A stretch of DNA of 5,197 nt, from contig JAGVKY010000218.1 of assembly GCA_020050175.1 (NCBI GenBank), positions 1 through 5,197 of the forward strand, given 5' to 3'. The position numbers and the translations under genes were made by a program. The first letter of the stretch is position 1; each line of letters opens with the position of its first letter. Shown piece by piece: positions 1-5,197 of this stretch. Below the pieces are notes generated by a model. That model was not told where the DNA came from and searched no databases. It saw only the letters and a program-made list of their open reading frames with translations. This DNA comes from Parachlamydiales bacterium. Its GTDB lineage: Bacteria; Chlamydiota; Chlamydiia; Chlamydiales; JAJFMK01.

Positions 1-9
1 CATCGCGCA

Positions 10-60
10 TGGCTTCTAGCCTGCGAAAGCCACGGGTTCCGGCTCGGGGTACTTTTTTTT
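10..60 (+). terminator. GC-rich hairpin block followed by T-run, possible terminator
   Basis: TGGCTT (10-15) can pair with AAGCCA (27-32) around an 11-base loop. A second small hairpin, TTCCG (37-41) with CGGGG (45-49) including two G-T pairs, lies just before a run of eight T (53-60). GC-rich pairing followed by a T-run is the form of a Rho-independent terminator for a gene entering from the left, outside the window. The second stem is short with a three-base loop, so this is weak. The block is much richer in G and C than the sequence to its right, so it could instead be the edge of a dispersed repeat. Confidence 0.3.
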
Positions 61-68
61 AGGGATAA

Positions 69-167
69 TTGCAACAGCAACGAGTCGTCTGTTTCATAGA
101 CGGTTTCAATCTCTACTATGCCATCGACAACTTAAGAAAACATCTCAAGACAAAAAATTGGTTTTAA
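69..167 (+). pseudogene. N-terminal remnant of a NYN/PIN-like nuclease gene
   Basis: From a TTG at 69 the frame reads 32 residues and stops at TAA 165-167. Residues 5-18 read RVVCFIDGFNLYYA, followed by IDNLRKHLKTKNWF. The hydrophobic strand followed by the D-G-[FN]-N-[LV]-Y pattern is the hallmark start of NYN-domain (LabA/DUF88, PIN-like) proteins; the Asp in DGFN is the first acidic metal ligand of the fold. A basic helix and an N-W pair after it also fit the family. Intact NYN proteins have roughly 150-250 residues and carry further conserved acidic residues; none of that follows here in any frame, so the piece is a truncated 5' fragment, not a working nuclease. AGGG at 61-64 lies four bases before the TTG and could be a relic ribosome binding site. 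The family call rests on one motif read by eye. Confidence 0.55.
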
Positions 168-259
168 TTCCTTATTTTGGCGATTGTTGGGGGAATTAAG
201 GTCAAACCCTCAAAATCGAGCACAAGCATCGACCTAAACTAATCCATCAATTTATGCGC

Positions 260-268
260 TTTACGCAA
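260..268 (-). repeat. Inverted single copy of the TTGCGTAAA repeat
   Basis: TTTACGCAA here is the exact reverse complement of TTGCGTAAA, the core of the tandem units at 330-360. It lies about 60 bases from the cluster and in the opposite orientation. In a transcript of either strand it could pair with any one unit to form a nine-base-pair stem with a loop of roughly 60-80 bases. It could equally be a second binding site for a protein that recognises the repeat. Confidence 0.6.
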
Positions 269-318
269 TAAGAAATTCAAAATGGAAGGCATTAAAACAC
301 CTCTATTTACCTCTGTAA

Positions 319-360
319 CTTACGTAAAACTTGCGTAAAACTTGCGTAAACTTGCGTAAA
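319..360 (+). repeat. Four tandem iteron-like repeats CTTRCGTAAA(A)
   Basis: The units are 319-329 (CTTACGTAAAA), 330-340 (CTTGCGTAAAA), 341-350 and 351-360 (both CTTGCGTAAA). Copies 2-4 share an identical ten-base core; copy 1 differs by one base and contains the palindrome TTACGTAA. The period of 10-11 bases is one helical turn, so each copy presents the same DNA face, as protein-binding iterons do. The array ends five bases short of the stop codon of the minus-strand AlbA_2 gene, so it lies in that gene's 3' flank. A role as operator, recombination site or transcript-end structure cannot be decided from sequence alone. Confidence 0.85.
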
Positions 361-365
361 CTTTT

Positions 366-1994
366 TCAGTCCATGGGAGAGGGAAACCAAAGGCTCCTAT
401 TTGTCTTTCCCTGAAGCTCAACTTTTCCCTGTTTCTTTAGTTCTCTTAGAAGATTTTGAACTTGAGCCCTTGAAAGGGCAGGCAAGACTTGGCACAAGTC
501 CGCCAATTTAGAGCCTTTCCTTTTGTTGGAACGGATGTGTTTTAACAGTAATTCTTTGTTTGTCTCTTTGTCTAAGCCACGCTTCCTAGTGTAAACACCG
601 CTTTGTTTGGCAAGTTCGTAATACTGCTGACAAAGATTATATCGAACCCCCTTCCCTTTTCCGACACGCTCAACAATCCCTAAATCGATTAGATGAGGCA
701 AACGTGCTTTCAAGTTAGGAGGAATTGGCTGTTCTCTATGCACTAAATCTAATACCAGAAAGTCCTCCGTTGAGAATGAGGCCAATCTTTCTTGACCAAC
801 TTTCTCTAGAAATCTCAGGAAACATTTATCTTGAATTTCACCAACTAGAGTCAAAACTACTTCATGAGCATCAGTGCGAGAAAAATCAGGTAACGGCTTA
901 CCCTCTCTAATACTTTCTTCAAAAATTCGATTGGCTCCTTGGCCTGCTCGTTCGATTAAGCCACATTTTGAAAATGCCTCTGCGATTCTTCGATTGCGGG
1001 GGAGTTGTTTCCATAGAATATTTTCTGGAGTTATTCCATCAGGAAAACCACCAGGGCTGTCAATCTCGATCCTTTTTGAAAATTGTCGAATAAACACAGA
1101 GCCTTGTAATCGATAATCACGATGGCTAATGGCATTTAGGATAGCCTCTCGAATCACTTTTTCGTTAAATGTCAGTATATCCCAGATAAATAAGCCATCC
1201 TGGAAATGCTGTAGATCATTTCGAAGATTAATTTTTTCCCAAAGGTCGTCGTAAAAACAAAAAAATCCCTCTCTGTATTCAATGCGCTGCTGAGCTGGGC
1301 CAGTAATATCGCTAGAACGATACTCAAAAATGACTTCTGCTTGTGGCAGAAATTTAGTAAGCGATTGTCGTTTCCCTAAAAGGATCAAGGCAGCAAAAGT
1401 TATCCCCTTCTCGTTGATTAAATCTGCATCTAGCAATAATTGCTCAGGGGGAATTGTCAATAATGATCCATTCCCGGATTTATGCTGCCAACGTATGCGG
1501 AACTGTTGGATGGCATTAGGATCTAAATCTTCAAAAGTAGCTTTAGGACATATTTGAGCAGAAAAATCAGGCTCTCCTTCTTCAAAAATGCGCTTAAGCA
1601 TGTCTTGAGTCATAGTGACTAGTTCTTCACCACGACGCATCCAATAAATTCCTTCATATTGAATAGGTACGCCAATTGGCCTGGATGGAACTTGAAAGAT
1701 GAGAACTCGAGCTTTATTTACATGCAATTCCATTACATCAATACGGAGTTGGAGGCAAGAAATTACGTCTGATTTAATCTTTTCAAGATTAAGGAAAGCT
1801 TGGGTGCCGACAATTGTACGGGGCTTGTGGTCTGTCACTCCTAGAATAATGTGACCACCTCTCTCGTTCGCTAATGCACAGCAGTATTTTATTAACCGAT
1901 CGGGTGAAAAATTATTCTTAGCTTCCTTGAATTCAAGGTGTTGTCCTTCCTTACTCTTCATCCAGTGATCAAGCTGCTCTTCTATTGAATCCAT
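366..1994 (-). CDS. AlbA_2 (Schlafen-type) / GHKL-like DNA-binding protein
   Basis: A 542-residue cytoplasmic protein of the family often labelled putative transcriptional regulator or RecG-related. Numbering is from the ATG at 1994. Residues about 16-133 form the Schlafen/AlbA_2 domain, seen from EFKEA (21-25), ALANERGGHIILGVTD (40-55) and YWMRRGEE (117-124). Residues about 275-360 form the degenerate GHKL ATPase domain found beside AlbA_2, with an N-box KVIREAILNAISHRDY (279-294; E283, N287), a glycine loop DSPGGFPDGI (312-321) and ERAGQGANR (348-356). Two winged-helix-like segments follow, about 409-454 and 473-538, rich in basic residues. No helicase motifs are present, so the name RecG would mislead. 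An in-frame TTG at 2028 adds 12 residues, but it has no ribosome binding site, while AGGGA lies five bases before the ATG. The natural role of bacterial members is poorly known: gene regulation or a link to phage defence are possibilities, not shown here. The gene is intact and stands alone, with tandem repeats at its 3' end. Confidence 0.85.
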   Translation of the reverse strand: MDSIEEQLDHWMKSKEGQHLEFKEAKNNFSPDRLIKYCCALANERGGHIILGVTDHKPRTIVGTQAFLNLEKIKSDVISCLQLRIDVMELHVNKARVLIFQVPSRPIGVPIQYEGIYWMRRGEELVTMTQDMLKRIFEEGEPDFSAQICPKATFEDLDPNAIQQFRIRWQHKSGNGSLLTIPPEQLLLDADLINEKGITFAALILLGKRQSLTKFLPQAEVIFEYRSSDITGPAQQRIEYREGFFCFYDDLWEKINLRNDLQHFQDGLFIWDILTFNEKVIREAILNAISHRDYRLQGSVFIRQFSKRIEIDSPGGFPDGITPENILWKQLPRNRRIAEAFSKCGLIERAGQGANRIFEESIREGKPLPDFSRTDAHEVVLTLVGEIQDKCFLRFLEKVGQERLASFSTEDFLVLDLVHREQPIPPNLKARLPHLIDLGIVERVGKGKGVRYNLCQQYYELAKQSGVYTRKRGLDKETNKELLLKHIRSNKRKGSKLADLCQVLPALSRAQVQNLLRELKKQGKVELQGKTNRSLWFPSPMD

Positions 1995-2206
1995 CTCTAT
2001 CCCTAATTGCAATCCAAGGAAAAAACCCAAAAATCACAAATATTATCTTGAAGCATCTCACACTATGAACCATAACAATGAAGTTATCAAATTTACTCTT
2101 CTTCTCAGTCTGTATAAAAATTTACTAATCTTATTCAGACTTGGGAATGAGGCAGAGAGAAGCTAAGGTGAAGAATAAATAGGTGGGGCGGTAGAGTGAG
2201 CTCACT
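1995..2206. promoter_or_regulatory. Divergent intergenic region with weak promoter candidates
   Basis: This AT-rich spacer should hold promoters for both neighbours. For the minus-strand gene, GATAAT (2042-2047 read on the minus strand) with TTCATA (2064-2069) 16 bases upstream is a possible sigma-70 pair, which would start transcription about 40 bases before the ATG. For the plus-strand pair, TATAAA (2113-2118) is a good -10, but the best -35 is TTTACT (2092-2097) at a short 15-base spacing. A stem of seven pairs, CTTATTC (2130-2136) with GAATGAG (2145-2151), lies downstream of that -10 and has no T-run. All of these are matches by eye to short consensus sequences in AT-rich DNA and are weak. 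Confidence 0.3.
2195..2206. promoter_or_regulatory. 12-base palindrome directly before a start codon
   Basis: AGTGAGCTCACT is a perfect 12-base palindrome ending at the base before the ATG at 2207. It replaces the usual ribosome binding site: no good purine-rich match lies 5-9 bases before that ATG, only GTGAG within the palindrome. It could be an operator for a dimeric repressor, or a small transcript structure that limits translation. It could also be chance, since one 12-base palindrome is not rare. Confidence 0.3.
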
Positions 2207-2428
2207 ATGCCGTTTATCACTGAGACCATATTTTTTACGCTGTGGATTCACCGGAATAAGAAGTGGTGGGAGGTCCTCGAAAAGGTGATACTTGCTGTTG
2301 CTTTTATCATTTTTGGTCTGAGTTTGCTTTATGTAGGGTATCATTGGCCCATGACGTTGATTTTCTTTGATTATCCCCTTGAGTTATGTGGTCTTTCAGG
2401 ACAGTTGGATTTTAAACTGTGGGATTGA
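2207..2428 (+). CDS. Small single-pass membrane protein upstream of smc
   Basis: A 73-residue protein that I do not recognise. A basic, Trp-rich stretch (IHRNKKWWEVLEK, 14-26) precedes one strongly hydrophobic helix (about 26-46, ILAVAFIIFGLSLLYVGY in its core). A tail with several aromatic residues and a single Cys (61) follows. By the positive-inside rule the N-terminus should be in the cytoplasm and the tail outside. There is no cleavable signal peptide pattern and no lipobox. The start is the first ATG after an in-frame TAG at 2192-2194. The stop lies two bases before the smc ATG, so the two are very likely co-transcribed and translationally coupled. That tight spacing is the main reason to believe the gene. 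The weak ribosome binding site is the main reason for doubt. Its function is unknown. Confidence 0.65.
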   Translation: MPFITETIFFTLWIHRNKKWWEVLEKVILAVAFIIFGLSLLYVGYHWPMTLIFFDYPLELCGLSGQLDFKLWD

Positions 2429-2430
2429 AC

Positions 2431-5197
2431 ATGCGGCTGAAGAGGGTGACGGTTGGGGGGTTTAAGTCGTTTCGCGATCGGACGGTGGTGGAGTTCGGGG
2501 AAGGAGTGACTGCGATTGTGGGACCCAATGGGTGCGGCAAGTCCAATTTGCTCGATGCCGTCAGGTGGGTCCTGGGAGAGAGCTCAGCAAGGGCGCTCCG
2601 GGGCGGGAAGATGCCCGATGTCTTGTTTGGCGGCACGGAGAAGAGCAAGGGTAGAGGCATTGCCGAGGTGAAGGCGCTGTTTGAGACGCCGGGCGATTGT
2701 CTCGGGATTGGATTGAGCGAAGTTGAGATCACGAGGAGGCTTGGGAGTGATGGGACTTCGGAGTATTTGGTCAACGATCGGGCCATTCGGCTAAGAGATT
2801 TACAAGTTCTATTGCACAAGATGGGGCTCGGGAAAGAGGGCTTCTGGATGTTCGAACAGGGGCGGGTCGATCAGGTTGTCAGTTGGTCCCCCGAAGAGCG
2901 GAGAAGTGTTTTTGAAGAGACGAGTGGGATCTCTCTTTTTTTGGCGCAGAAAAGGGATGCTTTAGAAAAGCTCAAAGAGACAAAGATCGCTTTAGATCGA
3001 TTGCTCGAGAGGGAAAAAGAGGCCACTAAATTATTGGAGTTATTGAAGACTCAAGCAGAAGCGACTGAAAAATATCTGAAAGTGAAAGAACGGTCCCATA
3101 TTGTTCAGAAGGAACTTTTTATCGCGAGATTTTCAGCTCTCAGCACTGATATCGAAAGAGAAATGGAAAAGCTCAATCATCTCCTGAAAGAGATGCAGAG
3201 GTTAGAGGGAGAAGAGGGCGAATTCAAAAAACTTTTAGGCCCTCTTGAAAAAGAGAAGGCAGCCCTTGAAGAAGAGGCAAAAGAGGTGCAAGCCAGCGTC
3301 TTCCATTTCCATCACAAAATAGAAGCTGAACAGAAAGAACTAGAAGCTCTCCGTATTCGGCAGCGGCAATTAGAATCGGCTTCAAGAGATCGCAAGGAAC
3401 GGATCGAAAAAGAAGAGCGCCACCAAGAGAGATTGAAAAAAGAAATTGAATCGCTCAAGCAAGAAACGACCCCTCCAAGTTTTGAGAAGCTTAAACAGGC
3501 GTTAGAAGAGCTCCTCCAGAGGCGAGAAAGGGAAGAGGTTCAAGTTGAAAAACTCTTAGTCGAAGAGAAAGAAGAAGAGAAAAAAAGACTTGAAGCTCTA
3601 ACTAAAAAGCACACTTTAGAAAAAAGATTGGTAGAAGTTATTCGACAGAAGCAAGCCCAAGAGGAATTAGAACGTCTTCGACAAAAAGTTCAAAGCCTCT
3701 CGCAAGAAATAGAGAAAAAGAAAAAAGAGAGCGCCAAAAGTGAGATCGAGACTCTTCAAAAAGAGATGGATGAGCGAGAAAAGACCCTTATTGAATTGAA
3801 AAAAAAGGAAAGGAGACTTGAAGAAGAGAGAGCTACAACGGTTGGTCATCTCCGTTCCTTAGATGAGCTGATTAAAAAAAATCCCAAAAAGCTTGAAGGG
3901 AACGAAAAAATTCTCCAGTGGGCAACTGAAAATGGCTCACCTCTTCAAGGAAAAGTTGCTCCCCTTCTCTCCCGTTATTCACTCAGTGGGGAACTTTTAG
4001 AAAAGGGGTGCGCGCTACTGGGTCTCTCTTTTGAAGCGATCGTATTAGATGACCCTTCTCTTCTCGATGATCTCCTGACTCGATTAGATGGACTCCCCTT
4101 TTCACTCTATGTCGGTCAAGATCCTTCTGCTTCACTCAACTCCGTTCCCTCCATCCATGGAGCTCTCCATCATCCCCTAGGCTGGGTGATATCTGCCTCT
4201 GCGACAGTTTCTCATCCTTTACTCTTAGAAGAAGAGAAGGGCGGTTTGCAAGAGCGGGCTGCACTGATAGCTCAAGAGATCAAAAGCTTAAAAGAGGAAG
4301 AGGGTGAAATAGAGAAATCTCTAGTCGCTCAAAGAAAAACGGTCAAAGAGCTGCACAAAAAAGAGAGCCAGCATCAAGAAGAACTTAATAAAATGTCTTG
4401 GGAATTAGATAAGAATCAAGAACTTACCCGTTATGCCAAACCGTGTGAATTAGATCCTCTAGAGGAGGCAAATCTTCGAGAAACTCTTGCCTTGCTAGTG
4501 ATTTCTCCCCCTCCAGCTCAGGGGATTTCGATCAAACAACGGCTGGATAAGTTGCGCCTCGAAGAGAGGGATTTAAGACAGAAAATCTCCTTCGAAGAGA
4601 AAAAGATCGAAGAGCGAACAAAAACTTTCCTTCTGAAGGAGAGAGAATGGCAAGAAAAAGAGCGGGAAAAAAATCGTCTTCAATCTGAAAAAGAGGACAT
4701 CCTCAGAAAATTATCAGGACTTCCCCAAGAAATTTCTCGGTTGGATAAACAACTTGAAGAGGATAAGAAGAAAAAAGGAGAAGTGGATCAAAAGATCAAA
4801 GTGCAGCAAGAAAAGAGCTCTCGACTAACTCACCAGGCAGTCTCCTCAAGAAAAAGATTAGAAGAACTTCGATTAGAACAGAGTGAGCTGAAAATCGAAG
4901 AGGAGAGATGTAAAGGGGCTCTTACTTCAATCCGAGAAAAGAAAGGATTGTTAGAAACAGAAGTGTTTGAGCAACTAGGCATTTCTCCCGAGTTGCTCTC
5001 TCAAGAACATGTTGCTCGCTCCCTTAAAGATCTAGAAAAAGAGTGGAAAGAGATCAAGCGTACGCTAGAAAGTTTTTCTGATATTAGTTTCACCGCTCTC
5101 GAACGGTACCGGGGAGAAGTTGAAGAGGCAGATAAACTCCGTAAAGAGATCGTCGACCTCGACGAGGCGCACAAAAAAGCCTTAGAATGGATCGAAC
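2431..5197 (+). CDS. smc: Chromosome segregation protein SMC, C-terminus beyond window
   Basis: SMC is the ATPase of the bacterial condensin (with ScpA and ScpB), which compacts and helps to segregate the chromosome. The frame is open for 922 codons to the right edge without a stop or shift. The N-terminal head has GFKSF (10-14), Walker A GPNGCGKSN (31-39; K37), the arginine-finger loop around R57 in LRGGKMPDVLFGG, the Q-loop FEQGRVDQ (141-148; Q143) and SPEERRSVFEETSGI (163-177). Lys/Glu/Leu-rich coiled coil fills about 178-475, a divergent hinge about 485-605, and the returning coil runs from 605. Residues 880-922 resemble the stretch just before the C-terminal head in the family, so the LSGGE signature and Walker B should lie within about 200 further residues; their absence is due to the window edge. 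The ATG is supported by MRLKRVTVGGFKSF, which fits the family's usual N-terminus, and GGGA lies six bases upstream. Head codons are far richer in G/C than the remainder. Confidence 0.97.
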   Translation, partial: MRLKRVTVGGFKSFRDRTVVEFGEGVTAIVGPNGCGKSNLLDAVRWVLGESSARALRGGKMPDVLFGGTEKSKGRGIAEVKALFETPGDCLGIGLSEVEITRRLGSDGTSEYLVNDRAIRLRDLQVLLHKMGLGKEGFWMFEQGRVDQVVSWSPEERRSVFEETSGISLFLAQKRDALEKLKETKIALDRLLEREKEATKLLELLKTQAEATEKYLKVKERSHIVQKELFIARFSALSTDIEREMEKLNHLLKEMQRLEGEEGEFKKLLGPLEKEKAALEEEAKEVQASVFHFHHKIEAEQKELEALRIRQRQLESASRDRKERIEKEERHQERLKKEIESLKQETTPPSFEKLKQALEELLQRREREEVQVEKLLVEEKEEEKKRLEALTKKHTLEKRLVEVIRQKQAQEELERLRQKVQSLSQEIEKKKKESAKSEIETLQKEMDEREKTLIELKKKERRLEEERATTVGHLRSLDELIKKNPKKLEGNEKILQWATENGSPLQGKVAPLLSRYSLSGELLEKGCALLGLSFEAIVLDDPSLLDDLLTRLDGLPFSLYVGQDPSASLNSVPSIHGALHHPLGWVISASATVSHPLLLEEEKGGLQERAALIAQEIKSLKEEEGEIEKSLVAQRKTVKELHKKESQHQEELNKMSWELDKNQELTRYAKPCELDPLEEANLRETLALLVISPPPAQGISIKQRLDKLRLEERDLRQKISFEEKKIEERTKTFLLKEREWQEKEREKNRLQSEKEDILRKLSGLPQEISRLDKQLEEDKKKKGEVDQKIKVQQEKSSRLTHQAVSSRKRLEELRLEQSELKIEEERCKGALTSIREKKGLLETEVFEQLGISPELLSQEHVARSLKDLEKEWKEIKRTLESFSDISFTALERYRGEVEEADKLRKEIVDLDEAHKKALEWIE

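Larger units (their letters stand above)
1..365. other. Gene-poor region left of the AlbA_2 gene
   Basis: No intact gene can be supported here on either strand. The stretch holds a GC-rich block with a T-run (1-60), a remnant of a NYN-domain gene (69-167), an AT-rich segment (168-318) and a tandem repeat cluster (319-360). In 166-321 one plus-strand frame is broken by only a single stop (235-237), but its two halves of 23 and 26 codons match no family that I recognise. The mixture of a gene fragment, a GC-rich block and repeats suggests an accessory or rearranged junction; that reading is inference. Confidence 0.6.

Noticed and set aside
7..60. Plus-strand frame reading MASSLRKPRVPARGTFF in the GC-rich block
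   Set aside because: Seventeen residues ending in the T-run, with no family match and no ribosome binding site visible.
86..102. Hairpin CGTCT/AGACG as a regulatory structure
   Set aside because: It lies inside the NYN fragment's codons, has only five Watson-Crick pairs and no T-run, so coding constraint or chance explains it.
239..292. Minus-strand frame of 17 residues (MPSILNFLLRKAHKLMD) with AGAGGTG upstream
   Set aside because: Too short to support without conservation data; the purine run could be chance in this AT-rich stretch.
319..360. CRISPR array
   Set aside because: The units are contiguous with no spacers and are far too short for CRISPR repeats.
725..1557. Plus-strand open frames of 61-80 codons inside the AlbA_2 gene
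   Set aside because: They are antisense to a clearly coding gene with recognisable domains and encode nothing family-like.
2135..2344. Minus-strand open frame of 69 codons overlapping the small membrane protein gene
   Set aside because: Low-complexity composition, no ribosome binding site and no recognisable motif; the plus-strand frame is better supported by its coupling to smc.
2412..2819. Minus-strand open frame of 135 codons over the smc head region
   Set aside because: It lies opposite the best conserved part of smc (Walker A, arginine-finger loop); the open frame follows from the high third-position G/C of smc here.
3667..3849. Minus-strand open frame of 60 codons, Phe/Leu-rich
   Set aside because: It is the antisense of Lys/Glu-rich coiled-coil codons, which always gives a Phe/Leu/Ser-rich shadow.

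Overview
The window comes from a bacterial chromosome of moderate, slightly AT-leaning composition. Nothing in it fixes the taxon. The smc gene is a true chromosomal housekeeping gene, so a plasmid or phage source is unlikely. An obscure lineage, possibly in or near the Chlamydiae/PVC group, is only a weak impression that I cannot prove from the sequence.

Layout, left to right. Positions 1-365 hold no intact gene. They contain a GC-rich block ending in a T-run (1-60), a short fragment that reads as the N-terminus of a NYN/PIN-like nuclease (69-167, stopped after 32 codons), about 150 bases of AT-rich sequence with no gene I can support, and four tandem copies of CTTRCGTAAA(A) at 319-360 with a lone inverted copy at 260-268. 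Five bases after the repeats, on the minus strand, ends an intact gene (366-1994) for a two-part regulator-like protein: a Schlafen/AlbA_2 domain, a degenerate RecG-like GHKL ATPase domain, then two winged-helix-like segments. A divergent intergenic region (1995-2206) separates it from a plus-strand pair. This is a 73-residue single-pass membrane protein of unknown function (2207-2428) and, two bases later, smc (2431 to the right edge, 922 codons visible, C-terminal head beyond the window).

How it fits together. The right half is core genome: SMC, the ATP-driven chromosome-organising protein, apparently translated as a unit with the small membrane protein. The left half looks like accessory sequence next to the core operon: a decayed nuclease gene, iteron-like repeats and an AlbA_2/GHKL gene of the kind that is scattered irregularly among genomes. 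No complete new multi-gene system is visible. The items most worth a second look are the repeat cluster touching the AlbA_2 gene, the NYN remnant, the small membrane protein coupled to smc, and the sharp change in codon use between the smc head and the rest of that gene.
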